From assembly GCF_021917145.1 (NCBI RefSeq), contig NC_061074.1, forward strand, positions 6,730,017 through 6,794,016: a DNA stretch of 64,000 nt, in the 5' to 3' direction. The notes under the pieces were generated by a model, which worked only from the letters and a program-made list of their open reading frames with translations, did no database searches and was not told the DNA's origin. Source of the stretch: Hypomesus transpacificus (lineage: Eukaryota > Chordata > Actinopteri > Osmeriformes > Osmeridae). This document shows, one piece after another, positions 40,930-53,564 of the stretch. The position numbers and the translations under genes were made by a program. Positions within the stretch are counted from its first letter, which is position 1. Every line of letters begins with the position of its first letter.

Positions 40930-40930
<1 letters not shown>

Positions 40931-40976
<46 letters not shown>
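40931..40976. repeat. (GT)n microsatellite
   Basis: A pure GT tract of about 23 units. Confidence 0.93.
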
Positions 40977-40979
<3 letters not shown>

Positions 40980-42889
40980 GAGGTAATTTCCTGCTTGTGA
41001 TACAGGTCTGCTGTTGTCTTGTCTTGAGTACTGAGCTCTAATGCGCGCACAAATAACAAGATGACGTACTGGTGTCGTTTACATGACAAGCAGGCAGGAC
41101 GTGCACACACATACACACACAGAATCAGATGCTATCTCTCTATCTGTTTCCACACTAGATACCAAGCATCTACTGTATATTCTACCACTAATATGCTGTG
41201 GGACTGGTGTTTAGGTTGAATCCCAGAACAGAGAGAACGAAGGGTAGAGAGAGAGAAGTATAAAGAGGAGTAGAGGATCCAAACACATTGCAGTCATAAC
41301 AGTGGTATCCAAATATATACCTAGTAAAAGGGGTGCCTGCAGCCCTCCACAGTAACAGAGATATAGCTGCTCGGTGGGTGGTCTCTCATCATCAGAATAC
41401 AGAGCTGGCCTAGTGGAGTTTATGAAGAAGAACCAGGCTGGAAGCAGGTTTGAAACAGGCCACAACCAGGCTGAAACCATGCTGGACCATCTGCAGCCTT
41501 GAAAGAACAAACCTTTCTGCAGTAAAATTGTCTCTGTCACTAGAGAAGGTCGAATGTAAATAAAACATGAAGCGTGTGTGTTGAGTCTGAGCTTGCATGA
41601 GAGTGTAGAGTGTGTGTATCTTCCAGCCTCCCATCCAGGATGGCGTTCCAGTCTTCCTGAGTCATGCAGCTCTCATGATGTCTGGATCGGGGTCTTATCT
41701 AACAGCCTGTCTCCATCTAATATTCAGTATACACGCTCACTGTCCTCCAGGGACATGGCATGGCTAGAGGCTAGAAATGTGGCTAGTCTGGTCTAAGATT
41801 GAGCAAACTAAACAAGGATCTAGGAATCTAGACGCTAGGCTAGTCTTAGGCTAGGGTCCATTGGCAAGGCTAGCTCAGGCCATGTGAGACACAAGGCTGG
41901 GGGCTGTGGTCTGGACAGGGCTTGGCTGGGCTTTGCTGAGCTGGGCTGGGGTAGGCTGGGCAGGGCAGGGCAGGGCAGGGCTGGGCAGGGCTGGCCCATC
42001 ATAGTTGGGTAGGTTCCAGGAGGAGAGTGCTTGGCTCCAGCCAGCTTGAAGGTCTTGCTGTCTGTCTCTAGCAGAACCAGACAGTCTCAGCCTGCATTAG
42101 AGCCTTCTAAGTCCACCAGTCAGCCTGACTGAATGTCTTCCAGGCAGTCATTAAGGATATTCTGGTGCTAATGGTGTGGTTGGGGACTACTATATTAGGA
42201 CATGATGTGGTGGTATTTGTGGGTTGTATTGACTTCTGATAACTCTTGATGCTTCTTCTAAAACTTTCACACACCTGAGATCTTGCATCATTGGTCCAAG
42301 GATATCTACACACCTACCAAGGTCTCCTGGTTATTGTTCTGCTGTCGTAGCAGGATCCTGTTCAGTCTTTAGTGTTCGTTTTAATTGCTGTTTCCAGTTT
42401 CCAGTCAGCCCTACCTTGCCACCCTCTGGAGACTTCCAGAGTTATGAGATGTGTGTGTGTTTGTGTGTGTATGTGTGTGTGTGTGTGAAAGGAACTTGAT
42501 GGCTTCACGAGGATTGTGTCTGTGTTTGAGATGAACCTTTGGACCAGGAGGTAGGATAAAGCAATCACTGACTTTCGTGCCACTCAAATAGATGGGTTTC
42601 CATGGTGTGTGTGTGTTACTCTGCCCGATAGGTGCAGCTTTGAAACAAGTTCTGGAGATCTATACTTCTCGTTAGCCCTCTACAACCCTCTGTTTTTTCT
42701 GTCTCTCCCCTCCTCTTCTTCCCTCCACTCCCCAAGCCTACAGCTGGCTGTGTTTGGTTGGGGGCTGTAACTGGGAGGGGGGAGGACAGAGGAACAGGGG
42801 GTGGGGGGGTCATTGGAGGCACAGCTGGTCTGACCTCTTCTCCAACCAGCTGCTGTCACAATATACTCCTGTCAGGCTTTAGTAGAGGT

Positions 42890-43018
42890 GGCCTGCCTGT
42901 CTGTCTGCCTGTCTGCCTGCCTGTCTGTCTGTCTGTCTGTCTGTCTGTCTGCCTGCCCGCCTGCCCGTTTGCCTGTCTGTCTGTCTGTCTGTCTGTCTGC
43001 CTGTCTGCCTGTCTGTTT
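42890..43018. repeat. (CTGT/CTGC)n tetranucleotide repeat
   Basis: About 32 tetranucleotide units alternate between CTGT and CTGC/CCGC variants. Confidence 0.92.
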
Positions 43019-43581
43019 CTCTCCTCTATTCCCGTCATCATCATTGGCAGTGGGCTTGCCAGGCCTCCAGCTTGACAGGCCCATGGGGAAGCCTGGGGTT
43101 GTAGTCATTCCAGCAGCTGGTTTAGAGAGCTCCAGGGTAGGATGGGTGTGTGACTGATGTGCTCCTCTTTATTGTTCCCTGGTTGACCGGCCCCACGTGC
43201 CTGTTTATAGAGCAGCAGCGGGGGGTGGGCGGATCCAGTGAGGCAGCTATTGTGCGAGACACACGCTCTCATCTGATAGACATGCGACATAAGAGAAGAG
43301 AGGGATGCAGGGAGGGAGGATGGAGGCGGGCGGGGGGAGGGCACCTCTGGTCATTGTTTGAGGGGCTGTGGTAAAAAGACGAGCCGCAGTCGCCATCTGT
43401 GAGGCTGCCGTCTAATCTGAGCCCCCCTCACCCCGGGTCCACACTCCTCCCCTCCCTTTATCTATCCGTCCCTCCCTCCCTCAAAACAGAAATCCCTTCT
43501 TTTGTCCAGGCACGCTTGTTTGGGAGCGGGCTCCATTGTTGCGGTTTGTCTTTTCTTTCATGGGGTTTAACATGTCTTCTG

Positions 43582-43985
43582 TAGATAGAGACAGAGGGGA
43601 GAGAGAGAGAAAGAGAGATAGAGACAGAGGGGAGAGAAATAGAGACAGAGGGGAGAGAGAGAGAGAGATAGAGACATAGGGGAGTGAGAGAGAGATAGAG
43701 ACAGAGGGGAGAGAGAGAGAGATAGAGACAGAGGGGAGAGAGAGAGATAGAGACAGAGGGGAGAGAGAGATAGAGACAGAGGGGAGAGAGATAGAGACAG
43801 AGGGGAGAGAGAGATGGATAGAGACAGAGAGGCGAGAGAGAGAGATAGATAGTGACAGAGGGGAGAGAGAGAGAGATAGAGGGGAGAGAGAGATATATAG
43901 AGACAGAGGGGAGAGAGAGATAGATAGTGACAGAGGGGAGAGAGAGAGAGATAGATAGTGACAGAGTGGAGAGAGAGAGGGAGAC
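43582..43985. repeat. GA-rich minisatellite around AGAGACAGAGGGGAG
   Basis: About 18 copies of a variable 17-27-bp purine unit containing GATAGAGACAGAGGGGAGAG, differing mainly in the number of GA pairs. Later copies carry GATAGATAGTGACAGAG. Confidence 0.9.
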
Positions 43986-44285
43986 AGACATGACAGACAT
44001 GTGCAGCTGGACTGCTGCCTGATTTGTTTACCCAAGATGTTCTCTGTCTGTCTGCTGGGTTAGTTGCAGGGCAAGAGGTTGACCTCAAGCTACCTCCATC
44101 CCCCTTTCCCTCTCCTCTCCACTACTCTCTTCTCTTTTACCCTTCTGTCCTCTCCTCCTCTCCCTAATTCTCTCCTCTCCTCCACTCTTCTCATTTCCTC
44201 TCTTCTGAAAGTGTCTTTTGTTCAACTGGAGCGTTCTCCACTCAGATGCTTTGTTTTGTAGCAACGAGAATAAACACCCGTCAGT

Positions 44286-44287
<2 letters not shown>

Positions 44288-44376
<89 letters not shown>
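44288..44376. repeat. (CT)n microsatellite, about 44 units
   Basis: The longest perfect dinucleotide tract in the window. Confidence 0.95.
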
Positions 44377-44379
<3 letters not shown>

Positions 44380-44441
44380 CTCTCTCTTTTCCCCCCTCTC
44401 TTTCTCTCACCCTTACTTCCTCCCAATTTTGCTCTCTCTAA

Positions 44442-44603
44442 CTCTTTGTCTCTGTCTCACTGAGACTACACATTCTATTGGTCCTGAGAGACTTGTCTAC
44501 CTGCTGTCTCTTTGCTGTCTCTCTCTTTGCTGTCTCTTTGTCTCTGTCTCACTGAGACTACACATTCTATTGGTCCTGAGAGACTTGTCTACCTGCTGTC
44601 TTT
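44442..44603. repeat. 92-bp tandem duplication
   Basis: The segment beginning CTCTTTGTCTCTGTCTCACT and containing ACTACACATTCTATTGG and TCCTGAGAGACTTGTC occurs twice with identical internal sequence, offset by 92 bases (copy 1 from 44442, copy 2 from 44534). Confidence 0.9.
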
Positions 44604-45083
44604 GCGTACAGGGGCAATGGGGGTTCTACCTGGAAGGGTCACCCTGTCAGAATTCTTTATTCATTTTCCTAAGTTATCAGCTCATTGGCTGATCTAAAGG
44701 GCTTTCACTGGTGTCTGACAGGCCTATTAGAGATCAATAATGTAGTCTGCCTGTCTGTATGGTGTCTGCATCCCTGCATGTCTGTCTCCTTGCCTGTCTG
44801 TCTGCCTACCTGAAGGTCAATCTGTCCCCATGTGAGTGTCGGTAAACAACAGTAAACTACAAAAAGACTGAACCATTGGCCATATTTCAGTTAGAGAGTT
44901 ATTTCTAAATAAACTGAGTCTAGACATTTTTCCTAGAAGTTCTGTTTTCCGGGCCACCAGATGTTGTTCTGTTGGGCTGAGTGAACAGAGTGAGTGAACA
45001 GAGTGAGTGAACAGTGAAATGACTAAATGTAAATGTAACAGTCTGGGAGTGTTGCCGGTGCTTTTCGGGCCTGGGAACTCACA

Positions 45084-45260
45084 GACAGGCAGACAGACAG
45101 GCAGGCAGGCAGGCAGGCAGGCAGACAACCAGGCATACAGACAGACAAACAGACAGAAAGACAGACAGACAGACAGACATCCATACATACATACATACAT
45201 ACATACATACATACATACATACATACATACATACATACATACATACATACATACATACAT

Positions 45261-45320
<60 letters not shown>

Positions 45321-45321
45321 C

Positions 45322-45352
<31 letters not shown>
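45084..45352. repeat. Compound tetranucleotide repeat (CAGG/CAGA/CATA/CAGA/CAGG)
   Basis: Five blocks in near-symmetric order: CAGG units, CAGA units, about 22 CATA units (45178-45262), about 14 CAGA units and then CAGG units. ACAACCAGGCA occurs near both ends. Confidence 0.93.
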
Positions 45353-46110
45353 CCTGCCGAATCTATGAGGCAAACCAATACATCTCTCTGTACAGGTAAA
45401 GCCAGTCACACCCATGCACATACGAATCGACAGACTGCCAAAGAGGAAAGCATTCTTTGTGGGGGGTCAGGGGTCAAGGGTCAGGGGTGTGAGGGTAAGG
45501 GGTGGTCCTGGAGCTCATCTCTTTGTGCGGCGCGTGGAGGTCCATTCTGCCATTGTACCAGCTCACTCACTCACACTTCCTTTGTGTGTGTGTGTGTCCT
45601 GTCTCGCTCCCCCCTCCAGGACAGCTGGCCCCCCCATATTAACATGACAAAGCGACATGCCGCTCCCCCCCCCCTCTCTCCAGGGTACGCTACTAGCTGT
45701 CACCCAGAAGGACGTGTGGTGTTATCCAGACCTCCTGGAAACCATCTGTGATCCTCTATCTTCTCCTCCCTCTCTTCTCTCCCTCTGCTCGCTTCTCAAA
45801 TCTTTTCCTCCCTTCTCCTCTCCTCTCCTCCAGCAAGCGCAGGGCTGTGGTGCCAAAGGAATGTTGCTGTTATTAATCCAGCAGCGTTTATGAGGTCATA
45901 GTATCAGACCAGACAGAGCGTGCTCAGTGCCACACCCAGCCCCGCCCACACACACTGTCTGAGCCCAAAGAGGAGCTGTCAGTCAAGTGATGTCATGCAT
46001 GGAGCCTGTTGAGAATAAGTGCAGGAATCTGCTCAGGCTTGTCTGGATTTACCCGACTCCCACTTGTGTTTCTGTGACCCTGTTTCTCTTATTCACTAGT
46101 TCAGCTCAGT

Positions 46111-46345
46111 CTTACATTTACATTTATTCATTTAGCAGACACTTTTATCCAAAGCGACTTACAAGAAAGAGCTTTAAAAAATTTTTAAAGCATTGCTTTA
46201 AAAATGCATTGGTCAATGATCATAAACAGCGAGATAGCCCCAAAAATATTGCGGGTAGCCAAAACATGAAGCATATTCTGTGAAAAGCAAATAAGTGCCA
46301 ATGGGTAGAACAAGAAGAGCATGTAGTTAAACAAGTTACAATTAA
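46111..46345 (+). mobile_element. Dispersed teleost repeat fragment
   Basis: Contains TTTACATTTATTCATTTAGCAGACACTTTTATCCAAAGCGACTTACA-type sequence in two overlapping parts (TTCATTTAGCAGACAC and ATCCAAAGCGACTTACA). I recognise this as a very common interspersed element in fish genomes, often near transcribed regions. The following 180 bases (GCCAATGGGTAGAACAAGAAGAGC and similar) resemble its usual downstream part. I cannot name the Repbase family or give exact ends. Confidence 0.5.
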
Positions 46346-48689
46346 GTCTTCCCTCTTCTTCTGTTCTCTCTCTTTTCTCTCCCTCCCTCTTTCTCTTCCT
46401 ACCTCTTTCTCCCTTTATCTTGCTCTTTCACTCTCTCTCTCGCTCATTCCCATCTTCCCGCTTCCTCTCTTCTCCCACTCTGTCTCCCCTCCTTCCTCCT
46501 CTCCCTGCCTCCCTCCTTCCTCCTCTCCCTGCCTCCCTCATTCTCTCTGATCCCTGCCAGGAACAGTTCTTGTGGTAAACAAAGGCACGCTCCTCTAAAA
46601 CACAAGGTTGTTCCTGTACTTTCTCTTTTTCATTTTCTCTCTACACCCATCCCTCCAGCTCTACATCTCCTGTGTAGCCTCGTCGGCCAGCCAGATTGCT
46701 GAGGGCTTAGGAAATAAAACACACGCACACACACACACACACACACACCCACACGGGAGGGCTTCATCAGAAGCACAGTGAGACTGTCCCAGAGTATTGG
46801 GCTGAAATGTTTCTTCCTTTGAGCCTCTTGCTTTTAGTCAGTTTTGTTTTTTCATTTCCTCTGGTTTTGTCCAAACACCACCACTGCCACCACCTCCATG
46901 TTGTTTGCCCCTCTCCTTCACCCACTCTCCCTCTCTTCCTCTCTCCCCCTCCCCCTTTCTCTCTTTCCCTCGCCCCCTCTCCCTCTCTTCCTGGCCCAGT
47001 AGGCCCATGCTAGCACTGGTTACCATGGTAGCCGGTTGCCATGCAGCAGAGTGAGGTTTTGAGTGTGTCCAATTGGGTAGAAGACTAGTATGTGTGTGTC
47101 TGTGTGTGTCTGTGTGTGTGTGTGTTTAAGAGAGAGATGTGTAACGGACCCGGGACACCAAACTGATTGCACACTGATAGGAGCTTGAAACTGAGTAGAA
47201 AGAGAGATGGGGAGAGTGCGAGAGAGAGAGAAAGAGAGAGAGAGAGAGATGGACAGATGGAGAGAGACAGATGGAGAGAGAAGAGAGTAAAGCGAGACAG
47301 AGATGGAGAGACACAGAAACAAGTTGTCAGAATGCATCTAGTATTGTAGGAGGAGAGAGGAGCTGCATTAGATCTGGTACCTCTAACTGCTGTAGCCGTG
47401 CCAGCAGCTTAAGCTCCTGTGCTAGTGGGACTGAACAGCAGGACGTTGAGCTGACCATGTACAGATGCTGTCACGAGCTCGCCACTGCCCCCTAGGCAAA
47501 CTTTGAGACATGACACACTTCAGTTGATTACCCCTTTCTTTCTCAACCTTTCACTCTTCAGTTTCATTCTCTCCATAGCCTCTCTCTCTCCAGTCTCTCC
47601 TCTCTCTTTCTCTCCAGTCTCTCTCTTTTCTCTCTCTCTCATCCTCGCACTCTCTCACACCCTATCTTATTCTCTTTCCTTTTCTCTCTTTCTCTCCCCT
47701 TTTTTCTCCCCCCTTCCCACACCCTGGAGAGAAGAAAGTCATCGATCCTCTCTTACCCCGTCTACAGTCAAAGACCACAGTTGATTTACTGTTACAGAGA
47801 GACAGTTAAAGTGTGTGTGTTTCTGTGCGTTTCTTTGGTGTCAAAATAGTTCTCTGTTTTCTTTGAGATGCCGCTGTCAGACACTGCTCTTGCCTCCTTT
47901 GTCTGAGCCCTGTTGGGTTACAATGTGGCTTTGTACAGAGGGACAGGGTTTGGGGGCAGTGAGAGTGGAGTGGAGGGACAGGCTGGAGTGAGAGACAGAA
48001 AGGAGAGAGGGATGGGGGAATAGACCATGGTAAGGAAGTGTTGTGTTTATCTTGAATTTGGTATGCTTGTAAATATTACACATTTATTAGAATATTAATG
48101 TAGTGTGTATGTCTGTGAGTTCTACATCTGTTTGTCTGTCAGCGAATGTGTGTGTGTGTGTGTCAGTATATGTGTCTGTGTGTTGCCGTGGGTGATGAAA
48201 GGAGCTGGGATCTAACCTGACTGTAGCTGACTGAGTAGAAGTAGGTTACTGCAGTGTGCGTTTGTGTGTGTGTGTGGGTGTGTGTGTGACTGATGTATCT
48301 ACGGGTTGGAGGGTCTATCTCTGCAGAAATGCATTCTGGGATTAATGGTTTATACTTTAGCAGACTAGACCCAGTTAAAGCCGGGTTTGCAGGGGATGTT
48401 TAATGCCTATTACTACTACTGTAGGTGTGTGAGAGAGAGTAAAGGGGAGAGGGAGGACTGTAGGTGAGAGAGAAAGAAGGAAAGACAGTCAGAGAGAGTC
48501 ATTGTAAAACAGAGAGAGAGGGAAAGAGAGCAGGAGAGAGATAGGAAGAGAAAGTCATATTGAGAGTGTGTGTATAGTCATGTGTGTGTGCAGAATGTGT
48601 GGTCCTGGTTGCCGGGTTACAGGGCCTCATCTGGGTCAGGGGGAGGAGTTCTCACCCAGTACGCTCGATGGTGCTCTGGACCTGGGGTC

Positions 48690-48935
48690 AACACCAGACA
48701 CACCCCTACACACACACCACATACCTTTACACCCAGAACACTCCCCCCTATTTACACCTACACACACCTTTTACCACGCATCAATACACACACACACCAC
48801 ACACCACACAAACGCCATGCACCCCTATTTGCGCACCACACACATTCCTAGACTTATACCACACACAGCCCATCACATCACACCATACAAACCAACACAC
48901 CCACACCTACCTATACATGCACACCTAGACACACT
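48690..48935. repeat. Degenerate ACAC-rich tract
   Basis: A diverged (CA)n-derived stretch with CACACAC, CACACCA and CATACCT blocks. The open frames across it are low-complexity Thr/His/Pro strings. Confidence 0.75.
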
Positions 48936-49899
48936 CCCCTGCACAAGACTGCTCGTTGCTGGCTAGGCTACGCTGGGCTGGGCTGTCGTTTCATTTTGGG
49001 CCAGAACCAACTCCAACTCAGTAGGAAAAGTAGAATATAAATATCATCCACAGGGCTCTCATTCTGGAGGTGCCAGTCCACAGAGAGATATGACTCACAT
49101 CATGCATTATGGTCTTTAAGACCCATATGTTGTTTTGACTCAGAAACAGGCTACCGTGGCAACGTGTGAACAGTTGCAAGCACTCTCAGATGAACTCATG
49201 GTCTGTATGGGTGTGTGTGCATGTGGTGTAAAACCAGCCTGGAAGGTGTTTTAAGGAGCTTTAAGGATGTTGAATAATGTTTCCTGACACCACAGGATGT
49301 GAGGTCACAGTGTTCCATAACTGTAGTATAAATAGGCTTATATGAGCCAGCAACACGAGACAGTTACACATAGGGAGCTAGCAGGCTAATCTGGAGTGGT
49401 TACACAACACACTAACACAATCAACACAGTCGACAATAAAAACACTAATTCTACACAAACATACCTACACACACAAACACACACACACACACACAGGCAA
49501 ACAGAGGCACTGTCTTTGCTTAAACCTTTGTCTCATTCTGTCTCCTCTACTTATCCTCTGTTTTTAATTCCATCCTCTCCTGTTCTGCGCATCCTTCTCT
49601 ATCTCTATTTTTAGAGGTACTGGTATCTCTCGTTTCCTGTCTGTGCTTTATTTGTACTGGCTTGCAAGAGAGGAAGAGGATTGTATTCTGTGTATCTTTA
49701 TCTCCATCTCTACCTCCGTTGTTGTGTTTAGTGCTAAACAGCTTAGTGGCCCAAGCCCCAGCTTCAATGCCCCATAACCCCAATCCATCACTGCCAGCTC
49801 TAGCTTCCATGTCTCTCAGTCCTAGCCCCATCATTAACCACCTCGCCTGAGCCTAAAGCACCAACCCTAACCTCCCATCTCCCCCTAGAGCCCCAACCA

Positions 49900-50130
49900 G
49901 AACCTCCCAGTCCAAGCCTCAATGCCGCTAACCCCAGCATGGTCCTTCCCCTGCTTTGGACCCAGCCCCAGCTCTTGCCCCATCCCTGGTCCTGACCCAG
50001 CCCCTGTCCCTGCTCCAGGGGCGGTTCGGCCCTGGTCCAGCCCCAGCTCCTGGCCCAGCCCCTGGCCCAGCCCCTGCTCATCCTTGGTCCTGACCTAGCC
50101 CCAGCTCCGGTCCCAGTCATGACCCAGCCA
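49900..50130. repeat. Degenerate CCCAGCCCC minisatellite
   Basis: Repeated short blocks such as CCCAGCCCC, CTGGTCC, CTGACCCAG and CCCAGCTCC with no fixed register. It lies just upstream of the numbl leader. Confidence 0.65.
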
Positions 50131-50200
50131 TGGTCTGTCTGCCCTTGCTGGGCTTCACAGATGGACTCCTGAAACTGTGTCACTGCCTGCCCTGTATAAT

Positions 50201-50746
50201 CACTTCTCCTCCCTCCCTCCCTCTTTCCCACCCTCCCTCTCCTTTTCACTAACTCTCGCTCTCGTTCCCTCCATCGCTCGTTGTCTCGTCCTCCCTGCTC
50301 TCCTCTCATCCGCGATTTGGGAGATTCTGAAACGGAAACGTCCAGCTTACTGACTCCTCAGACCGGACAACTGTTGTGTGTCTTTCTCTGGAAGTGCGTG
50401 TGTCTCTGTGTATATAGGCACCCCCCCCCCCCTACACACACAGAGGGACAGTGGGGTGTTTACGCTGGCTGTGTGTGTAAAGGTAGGCTGCATGTGTCTG
50501 TGTGTGTGTGTGTCAACACGGGCGGTCGCCTTCTCCAAGTTAATCTCTTAAGAAGAGGTGGGGCTCTCTCCTCTCTCAGCGATCCCTCGCTCCAAGCTGG
50601 TTTTCATCACGTCCTCTCTGCGTCGACTGCACCATTCTCTCCATCGCTCTGCTCTCTCAGCTGCCCATCGTCCTCTCTCCATCTCTCCTTCCTCTGCCCT
50701 CGCTCGCTCTCTCTCTCTCTCTCTCCGCCGCTCTGTCCGCTCTGAC
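50201..50746 (+). promoter_or_regulatory. numbl: Presumed promoter and 5' leader of numbl
   Basis: Pyrimidine-rich sequence with several CG dinucleotides (for example CATCCGCGATTTGG and GAAACGGAAACGTCC) leads into the first coding exon. It has no TATA box that I trust. The placement depends on the exon starting at 50747 being the true first coding exon. Confidence 0.4.
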
Positions 50747-53079
50747 ATGAGCTCCAGCTGTGAGATGGGGGAGGCCATCGAACTCAGGTGAGTTTGCAGC
50801 TGGGAAGGGTGTGTATGTGTGTGTTCATGTTTGTAGGTTTGTGCACAGATGTGTGTGTGTGAGTTATTTTTTGTGACAAGTGGGTCAACTGTTGAGTTAG
50901 TCTCTGTAGTACGCTGGACTAGTTTTCCTGCACAACTACAGGGGTTGACCCTGTTTCTGCTAGCTAGCTGCTCCCACAAGTCAATACCAGTCTACTCAGG
51001 GGTTAGCTGTAGCATGCTAGCATTGGCTGTTAGCAGTATACTGTTGGTTCTGGGTTAGTGCGCTAGCTTTAGCATTAGCATTAGGCTGCTGGTTCTGGGT
51101 AAGTGTGCAATCTGGCTGTTGATTCTGAGTTGGTGCACTAGCTTTAGCATCAGGTTTCTGGCTCTGGTGATTTCAGCAGCTGGCAAATCTGATGGACCAT
51201 GGAGAGTGTATCCACCGGATCATACACGCTAATAGTCTTAGCAGCTGCATTAGCCTAGCATCCATATGGAGAGGATTACTGACCACACCCGTGATACACA
51301 CACAGCTCAGCGACATTTGTTTATGCAGGAGAAGAGAGAGTTTGTGTGTGTGTGTGTGCCATGGCATGCTTTAGGGATGTCTTCATGACAAAGAGACGTT
51401 ACTGAAGCTCTGGGGCCAAGCCAAGCCTAGCAGGAGGGTGGGACTGTTTTGGCGAAACTCACTTTTCTTTTCTCAGCGAAAAAGGGAAAAAAAGGAGAAT
51501 GCTGTTAGACGTGCTTCGTGATTTCCTGTGAAATAATGAGTGGGAGAAAGAAAGAGAGAGAGTGAAAGAGAGAGAAAGTGAAGTGTGAGAGAGGGAGGTG
51601 AGAGGAGAGAAGAGAGGAATATGGGAGAGAGGAGTGAGAGAGGGAGACAAGAGGACAGGGGGATATGGGAAAGGGGAAAAGGTGATATTTGCGCTGTTAG
51701 AGAGCTCAACAGGGTCTGCATGATGTCATGGCTGCCTCCTGAGTGTTATACTTTGTTCATGCACGTTTGTGTGTGCGGGTGAGTGTGTTTGTGTGTGCAC
51801 ATCAATTCTGCATCAGGAACTTAGGGTTGGAAAAACATAATTAGCACACAGATACAAAGACACGCACACACACTCTTTTTCACACAACCTTTTCCTCTTT
51901 CACACACACACACTCACACACACACACACACACACACTCACACACACTCACACACACACCCACACACCAGACGCACAAGCTGCTGTGCCCGCTCTGCCCG
52001 CTCTGCCTGTCCTGCCCGCTGCTTCAAGGGCACAGGGGGATTTAAGAGTTTTCTTGTTAATCTCCAGGTTGGAACAGACACACACACACACACTCATACA
52101 ACACCACACTTCACTGTGGTGGACATACAGACAGTAGTATTGGTAGAGGAAGATGAGATAATGAGATCAGGAGTATAGAGATGGAAATAGACCCTAGGGG
52201 CAAAGGTGTGTGTCCATGATGAGTCATGGTGTTCACAGAGCAGTTGGTTGGTGAGTAAAGCAGATGTTTTGATTACGAATGCCAGTGAATCACAGACTTC
52301 AGATTCTCTAGTCTTCTGTCTTCATATTGGAGACCTGCCGTACACACACACACAAACACACACACACACACTGCTAGCAGTTGTATGTGTTTAGTATGAG
52401 GTGCAACTGTAGATGCAGTGTCAGGTGTGGTCTAGATATGTCTGAAGGCAGAGATCTACAAACTGATGCCTTGTCCCACCTGTTGTTGTGACGATTGCTC
52501 CCTAGTAACATTGGAATGGAATCCCAGAGTGCACTGGTGCAGGGGTCAAGGGTCAGAAGTCAGGCTCATTATGCCAACCCACCAGTCCTGATCACTAATT
52601 GAATTTGTCCTGACCTCCTTCCCAGAAGCCTCTTGGGGCCTAATATCATTATGGGCCGGAGGAAAGGCATGGTGTGTTTGTGTGTGTGTGTGCGTATGCC
52701 CCTGTTGAAATCGAATTAGGTGTTGGGAAATAACTGTTATTAGACATCTATAAGGAAACAGGTCTGTGTGAGTGTGGGAGGGGGGGGGGGAGAGTGGGAG
52801 GAGGATAGGGAGAGTGAGAGTGAGGAGTAGGTATAAATAGGTACATGAGTAAGAGATCGATGGGAAGATGTGTGTATTGGTGTATTTCTGCTGTAGATTG
52901 TGATACTAGTTTGGGTTAGTGTAAACTGGGGGCACTAGCAGGCTCAGGATATACGTGTGTGTGTGTGTGTGTGTGTGTGTATATCTTAGAATAGGGAACA
53001 GCTGGTTCCTGAGGGCTGCCACACTCTGCCAGTACAAACAACTTGTCAAACTGCTGTCCAACACTGAGCTAACACAGTC

Positions 53080-53113
<34 letters not shown>

Positions 53114-53493
53114 GCATACAGGTTTGAGAGAAAGCTAATAGTTTAGTCTGTATAGACTAGAGCTCATTTCACCAGTAGAACGGTCAGGGCAGGTCAGAGT
53201 AGATTCATGGCAGGGTAAATATATAACTGACCCATAGCCAACAGAGGAGGGAGAGGAAGAGTAGGGTTATTGGAGGGGAAGAAGGAGTGGAACGAGGATG
53301 GAGAGAATGAGAGGAAGATGGTGTACATCTGGTTGCTATAGTACATGGATTGATTTGGGAAAACTCTTTCCTAATGTAAAGTGCTGAAGATGTTTTTGAG
53401 AATGGAGAGAAAGATGGACAAAGAAGAATGGGACAGATCAAATTATATTACTAAATTTGATTTATAGGTTATTGTAAAGTTGTTTTGGTCCCA

Positions 53494-53564
<71 letters not shown>

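Larger units (their letters stand above)
35131..50200. other. 15-kb noncoding region upstream of numbl
   Basis: No coding exon could be supported here. It is dominated by simple repeats (listed separately) and ordinary AT/GC-mixed sequence. A stretch at 35430-35890 has a CCGGAAGATGGCG motif (ETS plus YY1-like) and a possible exon end TAGTCG|GTGAGTTC near 35888. It could be an upstream noncoding numbl exon, an unrelated promoter, or an old repeat. The region most likely holds numbl upstream regulatory DNA or a long first intron. Confidence 0.4.

Noticed and set aside
43458-44088. Ser/Leu-rich minus-strand open frames
   Set aside because: Translation of the GA-rich minisatellite.
45007-45421. 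CLSVCLSV and RQTDRQTD open frames
   Set aside because: Translation of the compound tetranucleotide repeat.
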